DNA from: Polycladospora coralii
Lineage (GTDB): Bacteria; Bacillota; Bacilli; Thermoactinomycetales; Thermoactinomycetaceae
DNA length: 64,000 bases
Direction of reading: 5' to 3'
NCBI RefSeq assembly: GCF_014773435.2
Contig: NZ_JACXAG020000005.1
Coordinates: 124,001-188,000 of the forward strand
The position numbers and the translations under genes are program-made. Every line of letters begins with the position of its first letter. Positions within the stretch are counted from its first letter, which is position 1. Shown here in pieces: positions 17,575 through 26,635 of the stretch. The notes beneath the pieces are model-generated. The model worked only from the letters and a program-made list of their open reading frames with translations. It did no database searches and was not told where the DNA came from.

Positions 17575-17677
17575 TAAGCAATTCATTTTCATCCATATCT
17601 AATAACTCTTCTTCCCATAGCAACATATAACACTCTTTTAAATCAAGCCAAATATTCCTTTGATCCATGTCTTTCAT
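17570..17677 (-). CDS. Possible 35-residue acidic ORF
   Basis: Starts at ATG 17677, overlapping by ATGA the TGA of another short frame (about 17674-17786: LGSYKTALSSEPRRYEAMKAW and IRDIQSRWLT) that lacks a start codon. Product MKDMDQRNIWLDLKECYM then LLWEEELLDMDENELL. Together they look like the worn 3' part of the operon that begins with the coiled-coil gene at 18098. No family recognised. Confidence 0.25.
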   Translation of the reverse strand: MKDMDQRNIWLDLKECYMLLWEEELLDMDENELLM

Positions 17678-17774
17678 GTTAACCATCGCGATTGAATATC
17701 ACGAATCCAGGCTTTCATAGCTTCGTAACGCCTAGGTTCGGACGACAGAGCGGTTTTATAGCTTCCTAGTTTGT

Positions 17775-18098
17775 CTATTTCTGTAGTTCATTCAATCCAC
17801 TTTTTGCCCGTTCGACATAAAACAGTGCTTTATCAAGATAATAATTATCTTTGATTTCTTGGTTATCTCTTAGTAGACTTAAATTTGTATGAATATTAGT
17901 AAGGTAGCCTCTGACGGTGTTGAAATTAAGCCCCCATTGGTATTTAGCGAACTCTTCTTCATTTTCTGGTGGAGTAGGTAAAGAAACATCAGCTTTTTTA
18001 AGTGTATCTACCTCTTTTTGTAGCTCCAAAATTTTTTCTTCCCATTCTTTAAGTTGTGAAATACTAGTAGCATCCATTTTAACTGTAATCTCCTTCAT
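17775..18098 (-). CDS. Small coiled-coil protein of unknown function
   Basis: 107 residues from ATG 18098, which has GAGGTG at ideal spacing; the frame extends to 18107 but lacks a better start. The N-terminus is followed by a heptad-rich coiled coil (ISQLKEWEEKILELQKEVDTLKK), then helical segments. It is divergent from the WYL regulator of the CRISPR locus, 56 bp away. Function unknown. Confidence 0.65.
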   Translation of the reverse strand: MKEITVKMDATSISQLKEWEEKILELQKEVDTLKKADVSLPTPPENEEEFAKYQWGLNFNTVRGYLTNIHTNLSLLRDNQEIKDNYYLDKALFYVERAKSGLNELQK

Positions 18099-18154
18099 AG
18101 TGATCACCTCATAAGTTATTTTAAATTTGAGATAAGCGATAAGGAATGTTGAAT

Positions 18155-19195
18155 ATGTCTAAACATGCTCCTAAAGATTACGCTAAGCGTAGATTTAGTC
18201 TGTTAACAGAAATGTTAAGAGATCAACGAGAACATACGATTAAAAATGCTTCGGATCGATATGGCGTAACAACGAGAACGATTCGTAACGATATCGAGAT
18301 CTTACAAAAATACTTGAATGAACCAAATCAAAAGCAATACATAGTAAAAGGTAGAGGGTATTATCAAGGTGCATTCCCCACTGCAGTTGCCAGTATTGAT
18401 AGAGAAACTCAGCTTTACTTGTTTCTTGCCCTTCAACATGTAAAGCCACTACTCGCAGATGAAGGGTTTAATGCGTTTCAAATACTAAAAAGTCATCTCT
18501 ACTCGGTTCTTTCTAAAGAAGAAAATGAACGAATAGATTTTTGGGATCAGTACTACTACATCAATTCATTTGGAAACTTGAAGAATCAAGATCACTTTTA
18601 TCAATCACTCAATCATGTTTTTGAGGCCATTCGATTCAACCAAATTATTAAATTCTTTTTTAAGCGTGATTCTCTTGTGTACTTTGATCCATTTTGCATT
18701 TATTTTTCCAAGAAAGCCTTTTACATTGTGGGAGATAAGATCCCTTCACCAGCAGAACAATCTAGTGAGTATCGTAAGCGACGAATGTATCGCTTAGACC
18801 GTCTTTCACATTTAGAACGATTGCCTAATTTTGTTTCCAAGTTAGGTTCAAATAAGACAGAGACCCAGGATTTCAAAAGGTATCAGTCTAAGTACCACAT
18901 CAAGCACATGATAGAAGCTGAGAGTTCACAAAAAAAAGCTGAAGATTATGTTTTTATCATTCGTGATGTAAAAGCATTGAATCGAATCGTTGAAAGAGAG
19001 TGGCATCCAGAACAAGAAATTACGATTGGCAATGATGGATTGACACAATTACTTATTCCTGAAGTGAAGAGCCCTGTTGAATTGCAAAAGTGGGCTTTAG
19101 GATGGGGAGCAGCCATTGAAGTCAAGGAGCCCCTGTTCTTTCGCAAGATGGTTCAGCAAGAGATATCCAAAATGTATCACCACCTTTACCAATAA
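18155..19195 (+). CDS. WYL-domain transcriptional regulator of the CRISPR locus
   Basis: About 346 residues: an N-terminal DeoR/HTH_11-type helix-turn-helix (LTEMLRDQREHTIKNASDRYGVTTRTIRNDIEILQKYL), then a WYL-type ligand-binding module (FEAIRFNQIIKFFFKRDSLVYFDPFCIYFSKKAFYIVG) and a WCX-like C-terminal extension. WYL proteins are often found beside CRISPR-Cas loci and sense nucleotide ligands. AAGGA at 9 nt favours ATG 18155 over 18146. It lies directly upstream of cas10d, with a 42-bp palindrome between. Confidence 0.85.
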   Translation: MSKHAPKDYAKRRFSLLTEMLRDQREHTIKNASDRYGVTTRTIRNDIEILQKYLNEPNQKQYIVKGRGYYQGAFPTAVASIDRETQLYLFLALQHVKPLLADEGFNAFQILKSHLYSVLSKEENERIDFWDQYYYINSFGNLKNQDHFYQSLNHVFEAIRFNQIIKFFFKRDSLVYFDPFCIYFSKKAFYIVGDKIPSPAEQSSEYRKRRMYRLDRLSHLERLPNFVSKLGSNKTETQDFKRYQSKYHIKHMIEAESSQKKAEDYVFIIRDVKALNRIVEREWHPEQEITIGNDGLTQLLIPEVKSPVELQKWALGWGAAIEVKEPLFFRKMVQQEISKMYHHLYQ

Positions 19196-19252
19196 ATTTT
19201 TATTTTGTTGTACATGACTATATCGAAATTTGATCAGGTTGCAAACCGTGTA

Positions 19253-19294
19253 AAATAGAGAAATGGAAACTCTAGAGTTTCCATTTCTCTATTT
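19253..19294. promoter_or_regulatory. 42-bp perfect palindrome upstream of the cas operon
   Basis: The sequence from 19253 to 19294 is its own reverse complement over all 42 bases (outer arm AAATAGAGAAATGG, centre CTCTAGAG). It lies 57 bp after the WYL stop and 54 bp before cas10d. A weak promoter (TTGATC, 15 nt, TAAAAT) overlaps its left edge. It may be a terminator for the WYL gene, a regulator-binding site for the cas operon, or both. There is no U-tract after it, which weakens the pure terminator reading. Confidence 0.75.
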
Positions 19295-19348
19295 CTATAC
19301 ATTGAAAAAAAAGAATGAAACGATACAATCTGATTAGGAGGTGAAAAA

Positions 19349-22240
19349 ATGAATTTGAATTCTTTTGCGCAACAACTTTTAGAACAATTTGAGTTTCTTA
19401 CCTATAATGGCATTACGCTTTCAAAAGAATTTGCAAAGTCCTATGATTATCATGAAAATCATGATCGGAATTTATATGATTTATCCATGTTTGATCATAT
19501 TCGGACGGGGTTACAAGCTGGTGTATCACTAATTGAATACTTACAACAACACAAATTCGAAGTGGATCATGAAGAAATACAATATGCGTTTATTGCTTAT
19601 GTACTGCATGATCTACATAAAAGTAAATCGATTAATAAGAGTGATTCAAGCGAGTATGACATGTTTTTAACACAAATTGAGGATGTAGGTCACAAACTAT
19701 GTGAAAACCTTGCAATTGCTGCTCCACCCGCACACTTTTTACGATTAGCTGGTGTGTCCAATTATTCCAATAAACAAGGCGATGCTAGCTTTCTTCCTGA
19801 TGGACAATATTGGTCTTATATTCGAGATTGGGTGAAGCTGCTTGATAAGGTCGCTTCCATTACAAGTATAGCGGAATGTCTTACGCATACATCGGTTAGA
19901 AAACTGGAGCAACAATTACGACAGATACTCCCTCCTATTTTTCACAAGTTGCATATTCAATTTCACTATGTCCAGGAAGTTCGAGGAATCATTACAACAC
20001 TTATTCATAACGGTATGGCACATCTGATGGATCAGAAAGGCTATCTTCCTTGGCTTCGTTTTGGAGATGGAACTTTATATTTATCATTGGGAACAAGAGA
20101 AGTTGAAGATAAGGAACTCTTTTATCCGAAATTGCTAGATATGCTTATCGATAGTGTGAATGAGGCAGCAGAAGAGATACCTGTTAGTAAATTATTTGAT
20201 AATACAATATTTGAATGTCAATTACTCAGCTTTATGATTTATTCCGAACCAGAGGATTTCTCTTCTCTCTTTTATCGGCAGTTTTCAGGATTGAGAAGCC
20301 AATCATTTCCTGAGAATAAGTTCACATCTAAGCAACTTACAGATTATGGTGTCCAGACAAACATTGAGCTCTTTAATAAGCTAGGGATAATCGATCAACT
20401 AGATGAAGATATTCGAGATAAATGGATGTTTACATCTTATTTTTTCGCAGCTTTACAAAGGCTCACACGTAGAACTCTAAGAACCTCTCTATCAGACGCT
20501 TTACAAAAGATAGCTGAATTTTTTAAACTACCATGCACGGATTTGTGGAACTATAAGCCGGTAAAACAAAATAACAATAAAAAATATGATGGAGCGATTT
20601 GGTTAGCGTATCGATTTATGCAAGGTTTAGAAAAAGGAACGATTAACCAGATTTCAATTGAAGATTACCGATTACGAGTACGTGATGAGGCTACGTCTTA
20701 TCTCACCGGAATTGTAAATGCTGGTATATGCAAAGAACTTTTGAATGAAGAGCTCCCGATTCAACAGGATTTTTATCAATACTTACATGAGCAGTTGGTT
20801 GTTTCATGGGATTGTCATCGTCAAATTAATCAGATGGATATCAAAGAGATAGAAAAGGCAAAAAAGAGATCACAAAAGAAGATTTGCAATCTTTGTAATC
20901 GAAGCATCAATTCCACCAAAGGAAAAGTAAGGGCTACAGTGATTGAAGATGCGGTGAATGTATTTAGTAACCGAGTATTACCAAGAGAAAATAAAGTAGA
21001 TGTACTCCATTGGTGTACAGTCTGTGAACTGGAATTTACTTTAAGACAAGTTTTTAACATTAATATTTTAGGTAATAAAAGCAAAACACGAAGGGTTTAT
21101 CTATATGCTATACCGTCATTTCAATTCACCACAGAACGATTGGCAGACATTACAGATGACTTCGACTATTTATTTGGATCGATTCATGTTCATGCTGAGA
21201 GAGGACCCATTCGTGATGCCTGGCAAACGCCTTTTGTGAGTGAGAATCCCACGATTCTGCGTAAACATTTTCAAAAGCATTTTGAAGTATGTAGTGAGTA
21301 TTATCAAGCAGAAGGGCATACCCAATCAACTGGGGATGTGCTTCGTGCTGGACCTGTGGGGAACATCATTATGCTGACTTATGATTGTTACTCGGGTTCA
21401 AATGGTGAAGAAAGAACGAGAGATGAAGTTTGGATGAAAGCTTTATCTGCAGCTTTATCCATCCATCAATTATATGGTTTTCGAGTTCTATTAACAGAAA
21501 AGCCGTTTTTATTTATCTCGGATATTCGTGAAATTCTTTATGCTGTTAATTTGGATGCTCCGCCACTAGGAATAGGACGATTCGTTAAAAATCAAAGTGC
21601 CGTTCCAATTGAACAGGTAGAGAAAACCATATTTTCACTAGCTGCGCTGTGGGAAGTTTATCAAGTGGTCTATCCCTATGATTACGCCAAGCGAACAGAT
21701 AAAGCGATCTCGACTGTGATTCACGAACTTTATTCGAAACCTTTACCAGGGGCCTATTTCTTTAAGCGTTGGGCCACTAAACACGCTCGCAGTCCGATAT
21801 CAAGCTTTACTTATGCTTGTCAGCAACTTAATCAGATAAAAGGTGGTTTGGCCATGTCGTTAATAAAAAACCTTACAAGTGCTTCTCTAGCACTGTATCG
21901 ACCTTATAATATCCCTGATGGTCGTGCTCATCGTTTTGAAAATTTATTTCGATTGACTGTAAAAGGAATAAAAGAAGGTGCAGATAAGAGTGTGCTTAGT
22001 GGATTGGTCATGAAGCGTTTAGAACGCTTGGTGTCACAAAAAGGTGGGAGAGTTGCTTTACCTATCAAACACGAGAATATTTCCCAGTTTGTAGATCTGG
22101 TTTATGATCAATTTTATTTAAAAGAGTGTTGTGGAAAGTTAGCTAAACTGGTTCAAAAGCAGAACTCCTTTGCCGATGGTATTTTCTTTGAAACTTATCA
22201 AACGATTCAAAGAGACAAGCAGTTGCAAGAAAACCAATGA
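19349..22240 (+). CDS. cas10d: Type I-D large subunit Cas10d (Csc3) with N-terminal HD nuclease
   Basis: 963 residues. In type I-D the HD nuclease sits on Cas10d rather than Cas3. Here YVLHDLHKS gives His87-Asp88 near the N-terminus, with other His/Asp around it. A zinc-finger-like block follows in the middle: KKICNLCNRS and, ~50 residues later, HWCTVCEL. The C-terminal part is the degenerate palm/helical region of Cas10d, with no GGDD cyclase motif seen. GGAGGTG precedes the ATG. It is the first gene of the cas operon; cas7d begins 23 bp after its stop. Confidence 0.9.
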   Translation: MNLNSFAQQLLEQFEFLTYNGITLSKEFAKSYDYHENHDRNLYDLSMFDHIRTGLQAGVSLIEYLQQHKFEVDHEEIQYAFIAYVLHDLHKSKSINKSDSSEYDMFLTQIEDVGHKLCENLAIAAPPAHFLRLAGVSNYSNKQGDASFLPDGQYWSYIRDWVKLLDKVASITSIAECLTHTSVRKLEQQLRQILPPIFHKLHIQFHYVQEVRGIITTLIHNGMAHLMDQKGYLPWLRFGDGTLYLSLGTREVEDKELFYPKLLDMLIDSVNEAAEEIPVSKLFDNTIFECQLLSFMIYSEPEDFSSLFYRQFSGLRSQSFPENKFTSKQLTDYGVQTNIELFNKLGIIDQLDEDIRDKWMFTSYFFAALQRLTRRTLRTSLSDALQKIAEFFKLPCTDLWNYKPVKQNNNKKYDGAIWLAYRFMQGLEKGTINQISIEDYRLRVRDEATSYLTGIVNAGICKELLNEELPIQQDFYQYLHEQLVVSWDCHRQINQMDIKEIEKAKKRSQKKICNLCNRSINSTKGKVRATVIEDAVNVFSNRVLPRENKVDVLHWCTVCELEFTLRQVFNINILGNKSKTRRVYLYAIPSFQFTTERLADITDDFDYLFGSIHVHAERGPIRDAWQTPFVSENPTILRKHFQKHFEVCSEYYQAEGHTQSTGDVLRAGPVGNIIMLTYDCYSGSNGEERTRDEVWMKALSAALSIHQLYGFRVLLTEKPFLFISDIREILYAVNLDAPPLGIGRFVKNQSAVPIEQVEKTIFSLAALWEVYQVVYPYDYAKRTDKAISTVIHELYSKPLPGAYFFKRWATKHARSPISSFTYACQQLNQIKGGLAMSLIKNLTSASLALYRPYNIPDGRAHRFENLFRLTVKGIKEGADKSVLSGLVMKRLERLVSQKGGRVALPIKHENISQFVDLVYDQFYLKECCGKLAKLVQKQNSFADGIFFETYQTIQRDKQLQENQ

Positions 22241-22263
22241 TAAAAACAGTAGGAGGAAAGAAT

Positions 22264-23268
22264 ATGTTAACCACTCACTTAGATTGGAATCAATCAGAAA
22301 TTAAAGAAAAGTTAGATCGATATTTTTTTAATGAGGTTCCTTTGGCTCCACAGAGACAGTATGCACAAATTGTGTTACTTCGAGAATTTGAATCTACAGC
22401 TGTTTTAACGACAGAAGGGCAATTTCTTGATGTTGAACTTGTGAGAGGGGGGCAAACGATTACAGATACCCTTTCTCGTGTTTTATTTCAAAAAAGAAAA
22501 CAAGTAGCACCAGAGCGTCGAACGGGAAGAGCATTTAATCGTTCTTTCGGTATAAATGAAAAATGTCAATATATGAGAAAGATGTGTGGTGAGTGTCCGG
22601 ATTGTTTGCTGTATGGTTTTGCCGCTACTGAGGGAGAAGGATCTCAGCGGTCACGAATACTTACTGACTCCGGTTTTTCAATTAGACCGTATGAAGTCAT
22701 ACAGCGCTCGATCACCTTAAATGCGATTGATGATACAACAACAGGCGGAGTTTCAGGGAGTGCTTTTGCCGAACGTGAACATATTCGTCCACAGGTTTAT
22801 TTTCCAACCATTGAAACTGCTGTTGATGTTACTTCTTCTGAGTTTCTCTATATCTTGCGTAATATTTTAACGACGACGCGCTATGGAGCTGAAAGCCAGC
22901 GACAAGGTTATATTCGTAACATTCCGGTTGCTATTTTGTTTGGTCAATCCGAGATTTTATCTAACTTGTCTTTGGTTCAACATCTATACGATAAACTATA
23001 TTGTGATCAAAACCGCGGTATTGAAACATCTCTTGATCGAGATGAACTGATTGAACTGATCAAGCAAGTATTGACAGATGCCCAGAGTCAATCTTATTTA
23101 CCTGTTCAAATCATGATGAATGAAGAGTTAGAACAGATCTTATCCAGTATCAGAGAGATCTGGAAGAGCAAGGAGGCAAATGATTCATGGCTTCAACAAC
23201 TTCAAAAAGAACATCAAACATACAAAAAGAAAGTCAAACCAAAAAAAGAGAAAAAAGAAGAGAAATGA
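22264..23268 (+). CDS. csc2: Type I-D backbone subunit Cas7d (Csc2)
   Basis: 334 residues. Csc2 polymerises along the crRNA to form the effector backbone. Recognisable features are the N-terminal RRM-like segment (LLREFESTAVLTTEGQFLDVELVRGGQTITDTLSRVLFQKRK), the Cys-rich insertion CGECPDCLLYGFAATEGEGSQRSR, and NAIDDTTTGGVSGSAFAEREHIRPQVYFP and TTTRYGAESQRQGYIRN, typical of Csc2. ATG 22264 follows TAGGAGGAAAG and is preferred over 22237. Its last codons overlap the csc1 start by ATGA. Confidence 0.92.
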   Translation: MLTTHLDWNQSEIKEKLDRYFFNEVPLAPQRQYAQIVLLREFESTAVLTTEGQFLDVELVRGGQTITDTLSRVLFQKRKQVAPERRTGRAFNRSFGINEKCQYMRKMCGECPDCLLYGFAATEGEGSQRSRILTDSGFSIRPYEVIQRSITLNAIDDTTTGGVSGSAFAEREHIRPQVYFPTIETAVDVTSSEFLYILRNILTTTRYGAESQRQGYIRNIPVAILFGQSEILSNLSLVQHLYDKLYCDQNRGIETSLDRDELIELIKQVLTDAQSQSYLPVQIMMNEELEQILSSIREIWKSKEANDSWLQQLQKEHQTYKKKVKPKKEKKEEK

Positions 23269-23936
23269 AACATGCGTATCGATTAACAATTGAAATGGAA
23301 GATTATCTATTCTTTGCTAGTATGGAAAAGGGTAAAGTTACAGAGACTTCACCTCTCATTCATAACTACGCTCTTGCTTATGCACTGGGCTGGACGACTT
23401 CTCCGTACTTTCATAGTAAGCAGTCCCCAGCCTATCGACAACAACTAGAGCCGTTAAATGATAAAGGACATTATATTTATCCAGCCGTACCTATACAGTT
23501 TACACATACTTTGATGCAATACAATACTACGGAAGAGACCTTTTCAATGGTGAGAGAAAAGAGTCTTGGCTTTCCAAACTGGGGATTTATTAAATGTATT
23601 CGCCCGGGTTCCCAATTTTATACGTATGCTTTAAGTGCATCTCCGCTCTCTTTACCTGGACGCTTTCGTCTTGGAAAATGGATGAGTCAGGCACAACTTA
23701 CAATAGAGGAGATAGCCATTCAGAAAAGCAAAAAGAAAAATTCTCCGCATCTTTTAAACGTGTGGGACTTAAAGGTTATTCCACAATACTTTGGTAGTTT
23801 GTTTAACTTACTGCCTTCTCGGTTGGTAAAAAATGCAGAATGGGACTCTCCTATTGCGGGTTATACCGTAAGTGATGGAGATTCGGATATATTTTTACCA
23901 GCTTGTCAATTTGTAACAGGAGGAACATCAAAATGA
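23265..23936 (+). CDS. csc1: Type I-D Cas5d subunit (Csc1)
   Basis: 223 residues. Csc1 caps the 5' handle end of the crRNA in the type I-D complex. The start is the ATG of an ATGA overlap with csc2. Family features seen are the N-terminal strand HAYRLTIEMEDYLFFASME, the early SPLIHNYALAYALGW helix, and FIKCIRPGSQFYTYAL followed by RLGKWMSQAQL. The frame can be opened upstream to 23187, but that stretch is the out-of-frame 3' end of csc2. It overlaps cas3' by ATGA as well. Confidence 0.88.
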   Translation: MKHAYRLTIEMEDYLFFASMEKGKVTETSPLIHNYALAYALGWTTSPYFHSKQSPAYRQQLEPLNDKGHYIYPAVPIQFTHTLMQYNTTEETFSMVREKSLGFPNWGFIKCIRPGSQFYTYALSASPLSLPGRFRLGKWMSQAQLTIEEIAIQKSKKKNSPHLLNVWDLKVIPQYFGSLFNLLPSRLVKNAEWDSPIAGYTVSDGDSDIFLPACQFVTGGTSK

Positions 23937-26035
23937 TCCATATGAAGCTAACTGCAGAATCTGCGATGACGTATGATGCTCCTTTTATTGATGGCATTTA
24001 TCCCTATGAACATCAAGCTGTTCAGCTTGAACTGATTGAACAGGCTTTTACCAATAGAAAATCTACGATTGTTTGGAATACTGCCCTTACGGGGGCAGGT
24101 AAAACATTAGCGAACTATAGTTACTTACTCAGAAATCCAAAGGTTAAATCATTAGGTATTTATCCGGTTAATGAACTGATCAAAGATCAATATCAGTCTC
24201 TACAATCTCTTCCACTACAAAAATGGGAGGAGATTGCAGTGTGGACTGCTGAAAAATTACGAGATAATCAATTGCCTAAGGAAACAAGATTAGAAACCAT
24301 TCTTCGTTTATCGACTCGATATTATCGGACAGTTTTAACGAATCCAGACTATTTAATGCTCCTTTCACAAGAACGTCTCTATTCGTATTTACCAGGACCG
24401 AAGGCCGAGGCGTTTAATCGTTTTTCTGAGTATCAACTGCAAATTTTTGATGAGTTTCATCTATATGACATTTCACAGGTTAATTTTTTAGTTCAATGGA
24501 TGGGACTGATGATCACAACATTCCCTGAAAAAACGTTTGTGTTTGTGTTATCTTCTGCGACACCCCGTCCGGAAATCATGCAATTATTAGAGTCACTTCA
24601 TATTGATATACGATCTGTCGCAGAACATATTCAAGATTGGAAATCGAAATATCGTGCTGTAGAACAGAGAACCTTTTTACAACCTGTAAAGATTACACTA
24701 CTACCCTGTTCCCTTCAAAAATGGTACACGAGCGAGAAAATAATAGAAAATTGGAATCATGTTGAGGAATACTTACTTGAATGGCCAAAAGCGAAAGGGC
24801 TAATCATTTTAGATTCGATTTATGAGGCGCAATGGTTAGCAAATGAGCTAAGAAAGAAAGGTTATGAAGTAGGAGAAGTTCATGGTCTTTCTAATCGTCG
24901 TCAGAGTCGGGAAGCCTTAGCGAAACCCATAACGGTTGCTACTGCAACGGTTGAAGTAGGAGTTGATTTTCAAAAGGATATTCGTAAAGACTTCATGGTT
25001 TGTGAAGCACGCAATCCTGGAAGCTTTATGCAACGGATCGGTCGAATTGGCCGTGGAAGTCGTTCCATACAATCTCCTCCCTTACGCATTTGGACTTATC
25101 TACCTAAGTATGTAGTGGAACAAATAAAAAGTAATGATTCAGATGAATTATCTCGTGTTGCGTTACAACATAGGATTCAGCATGCTTTTAGAGAATCTCA
25201 AAATTTCTTACCTTATATTCATAAAGTAGGCGGAATGAACTTGGTTCATAGCTTTCATCAATTAAGAAATTACTATTTAGATAAGAAGCACAATCCTGTG
25301 TTAGAAAATATGAAAAACATGATTGAGTCCATTTATTCTTTCGGGTTTCATGAGCAGAAGTTGCGCTATGGGGAGTGGAGAAAAAAAGGATTATTGGAGC
25401 CCGTGATTAGCTTTAGAGGTCAAAATACATTGGAGAAGCACCTATTCAAGAAAGATGATCTTGAGCATGAGGAGACCTTCTATCCCGATATATGGTTCTG
25501 GGATGAGACATTACCGGACCTCCCTTTAATGCGTTATCACTATGGATTTGTATTGAGGAGAAGACAAGTTGATTTTGTTAGCAAAGAAGAGATTATAAAA
25601 AGAGTGGACCATCACTTCAACGAATCAAATCCACTGAAAGTAGAACTTATGCGAGAGTTGGAAATGCCGGTTATGGGGTACGCAATTGTCAAAAAACACT
25701 TAACTGAGCCCGTTTCTTTTCATTGGAAGTTACCTGTTTCTGCAAATCGAAAGTTAGAAAAGATCGTGCGATTAGATCGATTGAGACTGCGATCTAGTGA
25801 TGTACTTTTAGATGAGCAACTACATGCCGTTTTTCATGATTTACGTTTTAAATCGTGGATTGTTTACATCATTCCTCGTCCAGTAAACGAAGTAACTGAT
25901 TTATTACATTTACCTCCCATGTTCCGATTATATCGAGCAAAAAGTGCAACAGGTGCAAACTGGAGTATTGCGTTCAATATAGAAGCATTCCAACTTTGGA
26001 GTATTTGGGAGAATTTTCGAAGTGAGGTGTTATAA
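23933..26035 (+). CDS. cas3: Type I-D Cas3' helicase without HD domain
   Basis: 700 residues of superfamily 2 helicase. Motif I ALTGAGKT at ~51-58, motif II IFDEFHLYD, motif III SSATPRP, motif V TATVEVGVDF, motif VI QRIGRIGRG. No HD nuclease is present, in line with type I-D where it is on Cas10d. It unwinds the target DNA after recruitment by the effector. ATG 23933 has CAGGAGGAACATC just upstream and overlaps the csc1 stop as ATGA. Confidence 0.93.
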   Translation: MIHMKLTAESAMTYDAPFIDGIYPYEHQAVQLELIEQAFTNRKSTIVWNTALTGAGKTLANYSYLLRNPKVKSLGIYPVNELIKDQYQSLQSLPLQKWEEIAVWTAEKLRDNQLPKETRLETILRLSTRYYRTVLTNPDYLMLLSQERLYSYLPGPKAEAFNRFSEYQLQIFDEFHLYDISQVNFLVQWMGLMITTFPEKTFVFVLSSATPRPEIMQLLESLHIDIRSVAEHIQDWKSKYRAVEQRTFLQPVKITLLPCSLQKWYTSEKIIENWNHVEEYLLEWPKAKGLIILDSIYEAQWLANELRKKGYEVGEVHGLSNRRQSREALAKPITVATATVEVGVDFQKDIRKDFMVCEARNPGSFMQRIGRIGRGSRSIQSPPLRIWTYLPKYVVEQIKSNDSDELSRVALQHRIQHAFRESQNFLPYIHKVGGMNLVHSFHQLRNYYLDKKHNPVLENMKNMIESIYSFGFHEQKLRYGEWRKKGLLEPVISFRGQNTLEKHLFKKDDLEHEETFYPDIWFWDETLPDLPLMRYHYGFVLRRRQVDFVSKEEIIKRVDHHFNESNPLKVELMRELEMPVMGYAIVKKHLTEPVSFHWKLPVSANRKLEKIVRLDRLRLRSSDVLLDEQLHAVFHDLRFKSWIVYIIPRPVNEVTDLLHLPPMFRLYRAKSATGANWSIAFNIEAFQLWSIWENFRSEVL

Positions 26036-26635
26036 ATCGAAAACTTTGTGGAAGGGCATGCGATAAACACATTCGTATATTGTCCACGTCGTTGTTATTA
26101 CGAATACGTTGAACGTGTGTTTTATCACAATATGTATACCATACATGGGAAAATTTTGCATCATCGCGTAGATCATATGGGTAAAGAGCACAGAGAAGAA
26201 AGAGAAATATATCGATCCTTATTTGTATGCTCAGAGCAATATAGACTCACAGTTCGTTGTGATATTGTGGAATCGTCAGAAGGACATATCTATCCAGTAG
26301 AGTATAAACGAGGAAAAATGAGTAATTGGGAAAATAATAAAATGCAATTGTGTGCACAAGCTCTTGCCCTTGAAGATACCCTCCAATGTTCAATTCCTTA
26401 CGGCTATCTGTTTTTCTATGGATCATATCAACGTAAAAAAATTGATTTTGATCTTAGTTTAAGAAACGAGACGATAGGCGTGATTAAAGAAATACAAGAT
26501 TTATATCGTCGTACTGAACCACCAGAAGGAATCAACGATTGGACCAAATGTAAAAAATGTAGCCTCGTAGATTATTGTTTACCAATGGATCGAATGAAAT
26601 TAAAGGGGAAGATAGAATGGGGACGTTTTATTTAA
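26036..26635 (+). CDS. cas4: Cas4 exonuclease
   Basis: About 196-200 residues; it trims prespacer ends and helps set PAM and orientation. A first cluster Cys lies in TFVYCPRRCYYEYV, the RecB-type QhXXY/EYK region reads VEYKRGK, and the C-terminal iron-sulfur cysteines are in WTKCKKCSLVDYC. The first normal start is GTG 26048, but the best ribosome site, GAGGTG at 26024, is 6 nt before an ATC codon at 26036, directly after the cas3' stop. The true start may be the rare ATC, or GTG with poor spacing. It overlaps cas1 by 19 bp. Confidence 0.85.
   Translation: MENFVEGHAINTFVYCPRRCYYEYVERVFYHNMYTIHGKILHHRVDHMGKEHREEREIYRSLFVCSEQYRLTVRCDIVESSEGHIYPVEYKRGKMSNWENNKMQLCAQALALEDTLQCSIPYGYLFFYGSYQRKKIDFDLSLRNETIGVIKEIQDLYRRTEPPEGINDWTKCKKCSLVDYCLPMDRMKLKGKIEWGRFI

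Noticed and set aside
23187..23264. Upstream extension of csc1
   Set aside because: Out-of-frame 3' end of csc2; the ATGA overlap at 23265 is the better start.
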